Below, piece by piece: positions 1 to 13,323 of a DNA stretch of 64,000 nucleotides (positions within the stretch are counted from its first letter, which is position 1; every line of letters starts with the position of its first letter). The notes under the pieces are model-generated. The model searched no databases and was not told the origin of the DNA. It was given only the letters and a program-made list of their open reading frames with translations. The stretch is from Echinostoma caproni. Taxonomy: Eukaryota > Platyhelminthes > Trematoda > Plagiorchiida > Echinostomatidae. Both the position numbers and the translations under genes were made by a program. The stretch is taken from NCBI GenBank assembly GCA_900618425.1, contig UZAN01040535.1:199-64198 (forward strand), given 5' to 3'.

Positions 1-48
1 GGCCACGAGTAACAGGAAGTCATCGGACCAACACGAAGCGAACCTACA

Positions 49-437
49 ATGACCGAGCGACGAGCCGTGATCAAGAATGCGGATATGAGCAATGAAGTAC
101 AAGAAGATGCGGTGCAAACAGCTGCCCTCGCGTTGGATAGGTATCAGGTCGAGAAAGATATTGCAGCGCATTTGAAAAAGGAATTTGACAAGAAGTACGG
201 ACCAACATGGCATTGCGTGGTTGGAAAGAATTTCGGAAGGTAAATTCTGATCGCAGTTTTCGTTATGCATTGAATTGTTGTTTTGTTTTATCCACCCACT
301 GAATACGGCATAATCAAATTATATTTCTTGACTTTCATCTATCCTTGGTTGATTTCAGCTATGTGACACACGAAACCGGAAATTTCATCTATTTCTACCT
401 ACAAGATCGTGCATTTCTCCTCTTCAAATCTGGTTAA
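49..437 (+). CDS. Dynein light chain, LC8 type (copy 1), two exons
   Basis: Exons are 49-239 and 359-437; the 119-bp intron (240-358) begins GTAAAT and ends TTTCAG. The splice splits the codon of Ser64 (AG|C) and gives 89 residues, the usual LC8 length. The start fits the family ([13 protein letters not shown]). The hallmark [19 protein letters not shown] (His55), KNFG, SYVTHET and C-terminal LLFKSG with Ser88 are all present. LC8 is a homodimeric hub that binds short linear motifs in the groove at the dimer edge, and it serves dynein and many other complexes in the cytoplasm. Oddities: residue 51 is Gly where LC8 normally has Asn, and the last strand reads LQDRAFLLF rather than LGQVAILLF. 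Promoter DNA is cut off by the window edge. Flatworms carry many such genes, some expressed in the tegument; which role this copy has cannot be told here. Confidence 0.95.
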
Positions 438-664
438 AGGAAGCGATTTGTGCCTGTCAAAACTGTTCCCCTTTTACTGTACAAGAAATTAACGGGTTTC
501 AAGAATGTCCACTCACCATTGTGCGCCTGCTTTGATATTCAGACAAACAAACGCACACAAACACGCACTAATGCTTGCAGCTGAAAGGAATCGTCTTAGT
601 TCGTCTATCTCTTGTAAACACAACTATATGCATGTTTATGCAGAGCATTGTTCAAATTATGTCA

Positions 665-670
665 AATAAA
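665..670 (+). promoter_or_regulatory. Candidate polyadenylation signal of LC8 copy 1
   Basis: AATAAA about 230 bp after the stop codon, in AT-rich sequence. This is the first canonical hexamer I see downstream of the gene. Placement is plausible but not proven. Confidence 0.45.
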
Positions 671-689
671 CATAACATTATCGTGTCAT

Positions 690-3478
690 ATTTTGTTTAT
701 TTTCCATTTTCTCATGTCAAACGTCACTAGATTTTACCGGACAGTACATTATATCATGGGATATTTTAATAAATACACATTACGGGGCAGCATGAAAAGA
801 GATGGTTTAATTATTACTATAAGATAAGTAATAATATTCTTGCAAATATGTGCTGTGTATTATATCCTACAACTAAACCAATTGCCAATACTTCCCTGAG
901 GAGGACGATCGAAGTCGCACAAAAATGTCGTCGTCATCATCAAGAACATTATTAGCCTCCGCTTGTGAATGTCTGTCTCCAACAGAAAATTCGATCAGAC
1001 GTTTACGAATGAATGAATCTCAGAATATCCTCTCTCGAGCATTGGTTGATAACATTATTCATGATAACACAAAGTCATATGTATCTGATCTAATCTCACT
1101 GAAACCAGATCCATGATTTGTATTGGTAAACTTGCTTAATCTGATCGGTATTACTGAACTATTGTTCAAACTCCATATCCCATACAATGCACAGCTCATA
1201 CAGCTTCTGCGAGCTGCAATGTAAAAACAATCCTGGGGATGTAGACGCATGTGATGGGGAAATACGTTCTTTCCAGTATATCAAATTAACCGCTTAAATG
1301 TGTAAAATAATAATACAGGCATCTTTTTTCTGAAACAGGCTGGCATATACTGCTGACCATGGGACTGTGTAGATCAAGCGTGTTTACGCAGTTTACACGT
1401 ATTGATATAACTCGCACAACACTAATGTTTATTAAATTTGTTCCTCCCAAGACTTAGAGTTTCGAGCCCCATTCACGGGATTTAATGTGATATTAGAATC
1501 TGAAGTGCAATCCCAAAATGAGAGCCATGTTACACGAGCTCTATTGATGCATGTAGTAGTGTTCAAGGTCGGACCATTTATGTCATGTAACCTGACAGAG
1601 AGGTCAACAGAAAAAGAATAATATCATCCACAGTTTAAAATCTTTTGAAAGTGGCAGGGAGGGTCGATTGCAATATATATTATCCCCAACAGGCAGTATA
1701 GAGTATACCTTGCGGAAGATCATATTTCTGTATATAATGACCTTGCGAAAACTGGGCATCCTGATCCACGCATCCTTCGCTTCAATGCTCTTACATTGAC
1801 CTGTGGATTCTCACTTATACTCACGTATACCCTTGCCTCGCCTGCTCATATCAGTCGGTGTCAAATCCTAGTAAGATACCTTTAGTAGAACCTAAAATAC
1901 GTAAGCGCGAGAAAAAATATATCGAAAAAGAAATCGTTCCCGAATGCCGCTTTTGCACAATCTATCAATGATGGAAGCCCAATGAATTCAAAATAAAAGA
2001 TCGGATTCAGAGCCGGAGTTTCGAGTAAAGTTACTAGAGAATGTCCTCAGCGTAATTCTCACTAGTACTTCTAACATGAGATTCAATGAAATAAGAGTAC
2101 TGGAAAAATACCTGGGGAAAAATCAGAGACTTGGTAATCTCAGCTTCACTCCTCGAGCGGCAAATTACGTTGCGTGAAAGCTGCTAAGTCGTCGGGGATT
2201 TCGTAGAAATATTTTCAATCATTGAAATTTTATTTATAAATTCTGATTCTGTTAAAAAACACCCTAATGGTAAGCTAGCTAATGCTGAAATTATCTTGTT
2301 TAAAGAGGGTTACCTAGAATCATGATTTTTGGTAATGATTAGTCTAAAAATTGTGTCGAACACTATACCCATTTGATTTAGTAATCTACAAGTGAAAAAA
2401 CGACACTAAGGATGATGTGAGCGGAAGTAAATAAATGATTCTCCTCAATCTCGACGGGAAGTGTTGGACGCAGTGGAAGTGCGTAACACACGCTTCTTAC
2501 GAACGATTATTATCTCAAATTCTGTAAGAGTCAACTGACCTCTTCTCCAGGGACTCTCATCGGAGTATAACGATTTCCGCCTGCACAGTCAGCTGCATGA
2601 ATTAGTGGTTGTGTGTACACATGACATCTGATAAATCATCAGTCTAAATCATTTAAACTTATCCGATAGAACCATATCACAGTAAGTTTGAGGTAAATGG
2701 AAGATTACGAAATCAACGGAAATCCTTACAAGCGCTATGCATGACACACATTTATAAAATTGTGGCGTCGTGTAACTATCCCCATTGGGTAAAGATAAGG
2801 CTGAGACTATATGGGGAAATTATTGTTTCACCTCAAATGAGAAGTACTATAAAATTGTTGAAGTCAACCAGAAAGAAGAAAAACAATGGGTTGTTCGTTT
2901 GCGAAATAAGGTGACTATTTAATTAACGAGCAGTAGGGCAATTATTATCTTCTATTTGCTCTGGTTAGAACATTCTCAGGGTTTCAGGTAAGAAGGATGC
3001 CTTTCTATTTACCAATTCCGGGAATTTTATGAAACGATAGGAATTTATTTGAAATAATGAAAGGAAAACTACCGTAAACCGATGGAAAGTGAACTAAATC
3101 ATGTAAATGGTGACAGCATCAAAGATGATCAAATAGCTTACAAAAACAGATGTTCTCGAATTCGCAGTTCATGTGATATAATTGTATTATTAATAGTTGA
3201 CAGTTGCTAATTAAGCTTACACAAGCTCGTTGCATGCAACCTAAAGGAAACGTAAAATCAGAAGCTGAGAACTATTGTACAATTGTTATTAATAAAACCC
3301 TGGAAGATCGCAAGATGTGTGCAATAATTGGCTCTTCATTTGTTAAGTGGATAAATTTATTATGTCACCGAACCCAATTGCTCATTCATCTTTTGGAGTT
3401 GTTTATCTTTTGGTGAAAATTTCAGCATTCTTACAGGAAGGATGAGTTTTGTATAGTGATTGGGAAAAGTTCAGTAAA
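690..3478. other. Intergenic, nothing recognised
   Basis: AT-rich sequence with only short, unrelated open frames (for example 925-1116 +). I see no conserved protein, RNA or repeat signature. Confidence 0.5.
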
Positions 3479-3585
3479 CTCGGTGCGTATGGACGCTACC
3501 CACACTTTGTACGCGCACGCGCTACCAGCTGAGCTACGAGGCCACACCGATAGCACTGATCTTTTTACATTGGGATCTCATCAAG
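3479..3585 (-). mobile_element. tRNA-like SINE remnant (family 2)
   Basis: Read on the minus strand, GTGTGGCCTCGTAGCTCAGC leads into TGGTAGCGCGTGCGCGTAC, a strong tRNA 5' half with a pol III A-box. The expected B-box position is degraded. The flank on the plus strand (GATCTTTTTACATTGGGAT) matches the flank of the copy at 21.3 kb. It is a dispersed tRNA-derived element rather than a working tRNA because the anticodon and T arms do not fold properly. Confidence 0.6.
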
Positions 3586-6500
3586 GATACTAACCTTTTA
3601 AAAATCACCACAAACTTCAAATATTCTAAACATCCATTTGCGGATGATTTTTCTCAAATAAGCTCTTTTTGCTTCAGTGTAATTATGAGGTCATTGAAGC
3701 AATTAAACGTGCGTGTCACTCCACTTATCTATTTATTCACCTTATTCCTACGACGAGCACTAAAACTGGACCCTTTCTCAGGACTACGCTTTTTTAAAAT
3801 TTATTAATTGACTGATGACGTTTACTAGAAACGTGCAGTAGACTGTGATCGACTAGTCAGCATTTGGCCTTTGTGCAGCACATTTAGCTGACAAACTGCT
3901 ATCAGTGCCGATGTCGACGAATTCGGCTCAGAGCTGATCGTGTTGGATTTTGGCAATCGTTTAATGATCCAGATGCCAGATATCAGGCGGCCATGTGACA
4001 AAATAACTACTCATGAATTGCAATAGAATTATCATGGGTCTTTCAGATCCACCGCTTTCTATTATTTATTAATGTTTTGTTAGCAATGCGTCAAAGAAGT
4101 GTAACAAATCTCCTAATTTTCTACTACTCGAAGTGAAATCACAGTTCACTGAAGCTCATCCGTGGGTAAGATAAAAATTCCGTATTGAATACTTGAAACA
4201 GTAGTTTCATTTAATTGTGCAATGTGTTTCAAACAGATCAAAGGCGTTGCTGAATTAAGCAGGGTTCGCCATGCTGGGCGATTTCGCTACTTCATTAGAA
4301 AACGGTACTCTATCCCGATATTTGATACCTTTTCGTAAATTCTTTCCATATAAGTAGTTTTGTATTTGAATTCGTATAAATAGCTGGGTTCCGAGTTATT
4401 TGCCAAAAACAAAGTCGAGAAGCAACAGCACAGATCACACACACAGATAACCTGGTGGTATAGATGATGTTCTCCGGCAAAAGAAATCATTCAACACCAG
4501 AGTGAACGTGTATCTGTTCCAGTGCTTTGAAGGTGATAGATTTGTGCTCAAAATCTGGAGTTTTTTGTATGGAATCAGTGAAAGCCGCCTATGAATAAAT
4601 TCTAAGGGCTCCAGATCAAACGGAAACCTACTCATTTGCAAACAGGATATCGGTATGCCATGACCTAATAATATCATGTTGATACTTGAACTGTCTGACT
4701 TTTGTTAACTTAGGATTGATTTATATCATTCATTCCACAAAAATATATGCTTTCTGGGGACTTGGAAAGTACACATTGGCAGTTGGTTTTCACCCTGAGC
4801 TACTAACTGCAGATTCATCAACGCATTACTCGACATTTTTTCTGGGTTGTGCCAGTTACATTTGCTTCACTCATTGAATTTCAGCACAAACGCGCTTCGG
4901 GGCTCCGTAGCCAGCCACAATCAAGCACTGGTAATTTATTCAAACCTAATTGTACACATCAACTTGTGTGTTCCTATTTTGGGTCAAACGAGGTGACCTG
5001 GAGTGAGCAGAAACAAACTGATAGACACTTGTGTGCCCCCTGGATGATGTAAACAACACAGTACTCATTTGGTTCCAGTTCGGTGTGTGTGAATAGTAGG
5101 AAACATCAAACAGAGCGCAAACCGGAGGAGTGAAATTTGCATTGCGCTTCTGGTGAATTGAACACCGATTGCATTGTGTTTTGTAATATTCGTAATTCTG
5201 GAGGTCTCCGCAAACCAAAAAAGTATCATCAGAAGGACTCACACCATTCATGATACTGAGAGATCGGTTAAATGCTTTCAGCACACCTGAAACATTCTGC
5301 ATTTCCACGAATGCTTAAACGCTTGATCGTGAGCCACGATTTAGTAATGCTTTGTCTCAATGGTGAATCAGTTGCGTTTATGAGATTATACTTCAGTTTG
5401 CTATGATAGATTTCATTCCGGATGGCATTATTCTAGGATGCAAATGACTAGTAGAAAACTGTTCAACTGGGAGATCAGTAGAACCATCTGATGAGCAAAT
5501 AACTTTCCGGAACTTTTCGTAGACTGAGATGGAAAATAGAAGTAGAATACCTTATGTTTCTTATTTTCAATCGATCTAAATTTTAAATTTCTCTCACTCA
5601 CTTAGAAAACTGCTGAGAGCATAAAGGTGCTTGAAGTGCAAACGCGTGAATCATTTGTGTGCTATCACTTTGGAACCGACAATTGTAATTCAACGTCCGT
5701 CACAGATCCTTTGTATTTAAAGTCAAGTTTCCTCCTCAGCTATTCATACCAAAGGATTTTAGACTCTTGTAATTGGCCAAATAAAGATGCTTTCGTCAAA
5801 AATATCGACTTGAATCATTTCAACAGTCATGTGACGGGATGTTTTACCTACTTCGTTCGATCTATAAAGTAAGCCTCAACATGTCTGAGTTTTGCGCTCA
5901 TTTTTGTATAATACTTACATATGCCACTAATTGTTGCACTTTCGTTAGAGAGATACTGCTTATCACTTCCATCTTGCAAGCACCTGAAACTTAAAAGTAC
6001 TTGATATTTGGTTGAACTTAGTGCATAGCAGTCGTCGTTTAGCTTCCTTACATATTTTTGATAAACCTCCACGCTCCTACTTAAACGCATAACGGCTTCG
6101 GTCGTTCTAAAAGCTGGAGACAATCCCAGGTGGATTTGGCGATGCTCGTTTTTCATTCCCCATTGCCAAGGATTTTATACTTCTCCAACTAAAGGCTGTT
6201 TGGTCGTCAGTTCGGGCCGATCATCCTAACCTTATTGTCAACTGGTTTCCGTCATGTTCTCTTCACCGGCTTCTAAACAATCTAAAATTGTACCGAGCAT
6301 GCAAGTAAGTCAAGGTAGTAGCCAAGCATGCTCCGCACCCTCTTTGAAAGCTGTTCTATATGAGTGAAGGATAAAACAGGGTGCAAATTCAGGTTAGGAA
6401 CTTATTCAATCTAATGGAATCCTGATAAAAACCTTTTCAAAAAATATTACCCAGTCTATTATTCTTCAGTGTGAACTAACGACAAAACAATTCTGCTCGG

Positions 6501-7469
6501 ATTCAGTACTCACTCAAGTTGAATCAGATAAATATCATTTATCGGACCCGCATGAGAAAAACTGACCTTTCGGTGCTATTAAAACTCATTGCAGCGTATT
6601 ATATAATATAACTTCATCAGCGTGGGTTCATTTCTGTAAAGCCTGTAACAACCGTGCCAATGTACTGTAGTCCGGCTCCACTATAAAGCGACCTAAGTGG
6701 AGCCCCGTTTGGTCAGTCATTACCTTTTACCATCAAGCTTCAGCCGAAACCCGCACTTCTTTAGCTTCCGCCCACAGTCTCTGATCCGTGACCCACAATC
6801 CTTTAACCAAAACCTTGAATGCATTATCCACGGCCCTTCTTTAACTTTCAGTTGTACCGCTGTAGACGAGTCAGATCAACATGCGTCGGGATATTCTGAG
6901 GTCAGCGAATGTTGCAACATTTTATTTCCTACAAATTTTGATGTTGCAAAGATTAGTTAAGAAATGAGGTGGGGCGGCCCCACGTTACTATCACTAGTTT
7001 ATTAAGGCTGCAACTTTTGGCATAATTACCACGGCCGAGGCACAAGAATTACGGGTTTCGTCGAAAGATTGATGGAAAAAAGTCTACGGGAGGGAGTCTT
7101 TTGTGAATGGTTTTAATTATCCTTGGACTCTTAATATATCCCCTTCCATGAACGGAGTTCAATTTAATTGAAGATAGAGAATCGAAGATATCTAACTCAG
7201 TAGCTCCAAATGTCCATGCAGTTGAAATTTTTCTAAAATGCATCCTACACGATATGTCCCGGAGAGAAATAAAGTCAGTTGCAAACAAATTTGTTAGAAG
7301 CACAGAGAAAACCATTTGCAGTTTGAGAACCTTGAGGATCAAAATTAAATAAGGTACTTTGTGAAACACTCACCCAAATAAAATAGTTACGTATACTGAA
7401 AGTCATCAAAGAACGAACCCCTCAGACTGCTGATATGTCTCCTGAAACGATGAACTTTGAATGACAGTG
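3586..7469. other. Intergenic, no recognised gene
   Basis: The longest clean frame is 4946-5308 on the minus strand (about 120 codons, Cys- and Ser-rich). It resembles no family I know, and another open frame (4849-5052 +) overlaps it on the opposite strand. No repeat family or RNA signature was seen. Confidence 0.4.
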
Positions 7470-7650
7470 CGGTCGTGGTGTTGGTGGCCCGGTGGTGAGA
7501 TCACCCAACTATCACCTCCGAGTATGTGTTCGAATTTGAGCACCAGCGCCTGACTAATCCCATTAGATTTTATTTCAAAGCACCTTTTGTTGGCCGCTTC
7601 TGCCTTCATGAAAATTGTACATTAATATTCAAGAAAAGGGAGTAAAAATG
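7470..7650 (+). mobile_element. tRNA-headed SINE, family 1, copy a
   Basis: The head GTTGGTGGCCCGGTGGTGAG and the B-box-like ATGTGTTCGAA are followed by a body with GCCGCTTCTGCC and GAAAATTGTA. It ends in the family tail, here TTCAAGAAAAGGGAGTAAAA. The layout matches the copies at 24.5, 48.5, 51.8 and 52.2 kb. Confidence 0.65.
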
Positions 7651-9700
7651 CAATGTCATGGGTGGTTGCCTCAAATTGTAACTGGTCCCTATTCCCTTGC
7701 ACAAGGCGAAACGATCCTACACGGTAAACTATCTCTTATAGCCTTTGCTAAGGAAAACCTACTCAATTCAACTGGTGCATGTGTTTCATTACCAACTTGA
7801 GTGAACAAAAAGCAAATATCCGGGGATGTAGCCGAGTCATTGAACCCCTTAGCAGTTTACATGGAGATGCCGGCCAAAATTCCGGACTCCAAACCAACCA
7901 AGAAGAGTTTTGGGATTCCAAACCACACTTTCCTGGCTGTGAATGTGGTATTTGGTTATTGTGTTGTAATGGGCCTTTTGGACATTGGACCCCGTCCAAC
8001 GAACGTTTGATAAGATGAACTGTACTCCGTCTCTAAAGGATGGCGCTTCTCACACCATCGGCTCACATGCGGGTCAGGCTCTGACTGGCTAAAAGCAGTA
8101 ACTGTGACCTGCCCATGTTGGTTTTGGTAACCTGGCATTATCCCGTCTGCTGAGAAACAATCGAAGTTTCCTTTTTTATATAGATGACTGTGCCTTGATA
8201 TTTTTGACACAGTCCGCACGTAGATAGATGTTGCATTTGAAAAAATAATACTGATAGTAAACGATCAAAGTTAAATCATGTTTGGGTTATCCACGGGTAG
8301 TGACTAATGCCAGAAGAACCCCTCACTGGGTATATCTACACTGTTTACAACGACATCCGATGAAGTCACATTTTAATTTTTCCTCTCTTGGGTAACGTTC
8401 TTCTTCCAGTACCCCTACTGGAATCAGTTTGTCGCTTGAAACCTGCGTTGGAAGAGATAATACAACCAGTAAGTACGCTTGATTAAACGTTCTCGAAGGC
8501 ATACTCTTTGGAATGGCCTAAGTGTTTAGCCCTCACCTCAAGCAATGGACTTTCCATTGAGTGCTTCCATCGGTTAAGTGATAAAGTGATATGTTAGCTG
8601 GTGGCTGTTTACTTTACCCCATCATGTATGTCTCGTTTAACTCAACAGAAAACTAGACAAAAACACAGTGTTCTGTACTGTACAATCGAACAAATCCCTC
8701 ATTCATTGATATGTATTCCCGGAATCCCCACACGAAACTTCTTTTATCATTCTCAGTCGATTCATCTGTTTCTCCTAAAAACGGTGACCTCGCATGAGAA
8801 TTGACTCAAAAATACAATGTATCACGATGGCAAAAATTGTTTTACACATGTGCATGCCTTCAATATCTGGAGACTGAACGCATCTCAGATCACAGATAAG
8901 AACGTAAAATCAACTGTGGTCGGTTACAGTTCCTTGTTAGACCATTGCACTAGTAGTAGATATGGCAGGTGTGCATATGTAACGGATGTTATCTCTCTAC
9001 CAAACGTGTTGACTATTTATGAATAACACAAGAGTGCCATCAGTCACAGGTGACAATCGTATTATCCTTAGACATCAACTGATGACAATTGATGATTAAA
9101 TTACATGGATAAGGTAACTTGCGAACTCAGTCACACGCAAGAATTCGTAAACGTTGTGGCAATAACATGAGAATTTATCAAATTACCACGTGTCCCGGGG
9201 AAGTGAAAGAAGAACTACTACCAAATGTTCTAGTCCAGTTGAGATCACAACTGAAAGCAGGTTGCAGGAAAGGGGTTATGGATAAAGATAATATGAACAA
9301 TGTCAGAACCAAAGTGAGACCCAATCAATAAGGAATCGATGGTTACACATTTACCTGTTATACCCAAAAACGTAACTCCAAAACGCAATGAGAAGGAATG
9401 AAACCAATAAACTAAATTGATATCCTTTCTTTTTACTATTTACGAACGATCAGGAACTAGAAACATCTAACCCAAAGACGGTGACCAAGTAATAATGGCA
9501 TTCAGGATTTTGGCCGCGATTGTTTTCCAAAGATATTTACTCGTTTTCCTCAGGAGGTTTTTAAACAATGTCACAAATGTCCCCTTTAGGAGGATTGCAG
9601 TTTCGCATCGGCTTTTGTTTGTCATAGTGATTTAGTCAGTTAAATTGTGCAAATAAAAAACTCTGAATCGCCGGTGATCAAGTGGGTATTATGCTTTCGC
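7651..9700. other. Intergenic, no recognised gene
   Basis: Overlapping short frames on both strands around 7763-8219 occur in slightly more GC-rich sequence, which may be old repeat DNA. No family could be assigned. Confidence 0.4.
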
Positions 9701-9710
9701 TCTGTTTGTG

Positions 9711-9785
9711 AAGTCCCGGCTTCGATCGCCAGACGAGTTGATAGATTCGCACCGCTGATGAGGCCAAATAAGGCCGAAACTGCCT
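9711..9785 (+). ncRNA. Hammerhead ribozyme, type I (retroelement-associated)
   Basis: The catalytic core is CTGATGA (9755-9761), then stem II GGCC (9762-9765), loop AAATAA, GGCC (9772-9775), then GAAA (9776-9779). A GTC cleavage triplet lies at 9713-9715. Stem I can form as CGG:CCG, a small internal loop, then CGA:UCG, which is the interrupted stem I typical of fast type-I hammerheads. Stem III is short: AGU pairs with ACU, with one A-G mismatch and a further G-C. Trematode SINE-like elements and Penelope-like retroelements are known to carry such ribozymes. No flanking retroelement is recognisable, so this may be a solitary remnant. One unpaired C next to the cleavage site suggests mild decay. 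Confidence 0.75.
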
Positions 9786-9789
9786 TACA

Positions 9790-12700
9790 TTTCCTCCTAG
9801 CTTTTCAGACTTTTTGCTCTACACTCGCCGAAAAACATTATATAATTGAATCAAATCCTACCTTACTTTCATGCAACTCTTAGTTAATTAGCGGAAAATC
9901 ATACTGTTCATAGAAACTGTGAAATCACGCACTAACATAACAACTGTATAACTATAGCAGTCCTAATCTAAATCCTATCGATTTCAGCATTGACCTGAAT
10001 ATTCTAGGTCCAACCTCCGCCACAATTGCACTCCTTTTAGGTTGATTGATTTGTGGATCTTTCCCACCCGATCTTCATATAAACTGTTTTGATACCTCAG
10101 CGAGAAACCAATTGTGCGAACCCAAAATACGGGAATGCTGTGGCTATTCTTTAGTTGATTGCTTGTACATGAAACTGTAATATTATTTCAAATGTATGAA
10201 TTTATTATAATATTTTTTATTTGTAATTGAGAAAGCGTAATTTTGATAAACTATAAACCTAGTGAAATGGATACTTTTTGTATTCAAAGGCTGTTCGGGC
10301 TATCGTTGATACTGGTAATTGGATAAAATTCCCCCCTTCATTGTGTGGTCATATAAAACCTCAATGAAAAAGCAATAAACGCAAAATAGCATGCAGGCTT
10401 TGCTCTACATTCATATTCCAAATAAATGACTAATATGTCTTTGTAGTTTATTTGAAATGCAGGCACAAATATCAACAGAACACTTGCAAGCGATTGCCCA
10501 ATCCCTAGTAAAACATTTGTGTACAAAAGTACTGCAATCAAAATGGTACTGTTTATGCATACATGCAATAGAAATCGAAGATATATTCACTAAGGAAATA
10601 ATAGTTTGAAAAGATACAGGTTTATTAATTAAGTACATTCGTTAACGAATAATAAATGATTGATAGGCCAAATCTTCAGCTAAAGATCAAAACGATTTCT
10701 CCTATATCGGAAACCCACTTTTTGCGATTGCATTCCGCTTATGTCTGTATGCGCGAATTTTGTAAATCATTTTACTTTCAGTTTAAAAATGGATCAAATA
10801 TTCCACTTCGGCAATTTTAAAGCAAACCCATTTCCAAACTGTAAAAATGTATCTAGACTAATAATACCGTTTTTCCACTTGGCTTCACATTATGTTTATT
10901 TCATGCTATGAGCAATAAAAAGAGGTATGATTTATGATACGTGCCTCCGTTACTGGTGGCAATGTATTAGTATCGTGCGCATTTCCACTTGTAGAGCAGC
11001 TTAATTGTTGTCACCTGGATTATTTCACCATAGTTACGAATTATCCTTACATTGACCAGGTAAATCAAATAACGTGATCTTTGCGAATAAACCTGTATAA
11101 AACGATACATATGGTTTTGGTTGGGATTCCTCGTTGTTCAAAAATTTAGGCCTACAGGACCAATTTAAAACTTATCGTTTTCACGATGAAAAATATAAAA
11201 AAATGTCCGAAAACAATCTGAAAATAAAGGTTTTATACGAAATGTTTAAATTCATAAGAATGTTCTGGACCATATTGATTTTGTGGTTCTAAAATAGTTT
11301 TTAATAAGTATCAAACGCGGTTTGCCTAATTCATTTTCGGATCTTTAAACGTTCATTTCTGAAGAGGTCAGTTCGTTCCCGGTTTTACTTCCCAGTTCGC
11401 AATTTAACTCTGATTAATTTATTGGGCAAAATAATTACAGCTTTATGTTCTCAAGCTTGAACCGTCAATCAATATTTTTTCTGCTTTCGTAACAGGGAAA
11501 AGTGTTTGCTGACTACAAATGACAACCGTATTCAAACTAGCCATTGATAGTCATGCGCGTACCTGTTCCTTCCGATTTCACAAACTTGTTGAATGAACGC
11601 CCATCGAATCAAAGCCTAACAAATGGTCAATTATATCTTGGTATTTTATGGGAGTAATAAATACACCCTGCGTTTAGTTGCTCAAGTTTTCTATCAAAAG
11701 AGACTTGAGATATTATTTCAAAATGTTCATATAAGCTGACATAGGAATACCAAAACAATGTTTAAGGTAAAAGCTGAACGGAAAACGTTGTGGACAAACC
11801 TACTGCATCCATTTTATTGTGACTGTGGCTTTAAATGATGGTCAACAAAGTGCAACACTGGAATAAGATACCCTTATTAATAAGATCAACACCATGACGA
11901 TTCCAATCAAACCTCCACCAATTTTGACGCTGTTTAAAATGCCTCAAGCCTCGGACACCTATTTGTGAACTGACCGCTGGAACATAGATTATCGCTTGAG
12001 GTTAGGTGATATTTCGCTGCTGCTAGACGCGTAATGACCAGAATAGGTTCGCATCCAGGTTAAATATCTATAAGATGTCAAGCGCAAATCACATCGTTAA
12101 GTCTCACTGACAGAAAACAGGTCTGGTAATAGCATATACCTCCAACCATTTAGTCTCGCCTCCGTTTAGTTAATTTTTCTTATATAATCAGATATTTAAA
12201 AACGTTGCAACATTCTGACAACCGAAGTTGTGCTACATTTAAAAAGTCACTATCTTTCAAATATCAAATGTAACTATATAGCTAACAGTAGTAAATGGTA
12301 CAAAAACTAAAAGTGAAGATTCTCAAGTGGCCTAATCAGCTGGGTATCAGAACTAAGTGAAAAAATTTAAAACATATACTCTTTAGTTGGGTAGGTACCT
12401 CTAAATCTCCTCAGGTTTGCTGTAAAACATCCGCACCTTTTTAAATTTTTAAGACCGTTTGCACAAAGGCACGTTGCTAGGGATTTTCAATTATTAGTAA
12501 GTGAGTTTAGTATAATCTAGGTACCAGTAAACCGAGAAGAGTTTTCGGAACGCGGATCACAATAATTATTATGATTCTAATATGTCTCAACAACACACAG
12601 AACCTGTTCTCTAAACGTTTCTACATTCTGCCTGTCTCAAAATATATCACTCCTAACTTGTCGGACTGCATAATGTACAATTGAGGCAACTTGTTTCAGC

Positions 12701-13110
12701 CAGTGAATTTCGTGGACGGATCAAAAATATCGCCTACTTGCCGCTCGACTTTTCAGAAACTTGAATACATCCGTAGATGAAAGCAACCTAAGAGGTTTTT
12801 TCACAGTAAATTCAATCGAACTAAGTCAGTGGTGAACTTCTTAACAATCAGTACGTGTTAAAAACGGAATTTAATTTCCTTCAACTGAGTGAGAATTACG
12901 CTGAATTATCGCGCATCGGACAAACTTCAAACAATGAACTGAATCAAACTTCTTTGTGAAGCTTATTTATAATCCTACCAATTGAGAGTATGAGTAGTAG
13001 TCAAAAATCAAAATGTTATTTCAATAAAAACCTGAGAAACAACCATCATTGGGTACCCGGGATTTTCAGACCAAACAATACAACCAGAATCACAATATAC
13101 CTTGAAGAAA
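9790..13110. other. Intergenic, nothing recognised
   Basis: Very AT-rich with short frames only (for example 10338-10638 -). No repeat or conserved motif was identified. Confidence 0.5.
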
Positions 13111-13117
13111 CTAATTT

Positions 13118-13123
13118 TTTATT
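13118..13123 (-). promoter_or_regulatory. Candidate polyadenylation signal of LC8 copy 2
   Basis: TTTATT on the plus strand reads AATAAA on the gene strand, about 200 bp beyond the stop codon of copy 2. Spacing resembles copy 1. Tentative. Confidence 0.35.
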
Positions 13124-13323
13124 ATGAAAATCACGTATGAAGTTGAAAATGAAATATGTACCATGATATGTGGTCTTTTTGTCAGGGTGTGCGTCACAAC
13201 ATAATTGGAAATTGGCAGATGTTGATGGTGCCCACGAGACCGAAGTTGCGGTGGATTGAATGCAAGGAGAGAAAGAGGATACAATCGACATTGTCACTAC
13301 ACAACAAACTCAAGCCCTGGGAT

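Noticed and set aside
3479..3585. Functional tRNA gene
   Set aside because: A-box half is good, but the anticodon and T arms do not fold, and a related copy exists at 21.3 kb.
3811..3834. CTGATGAC followed by GAAAC
   Set aside because: No stem II can form between them.
4946..5308. A 120-codon minus-strand frame as a gene
   Set aside because: No family resemblance, no promoter or splice context, and a frame of this length is expected by chance in 64 kb.
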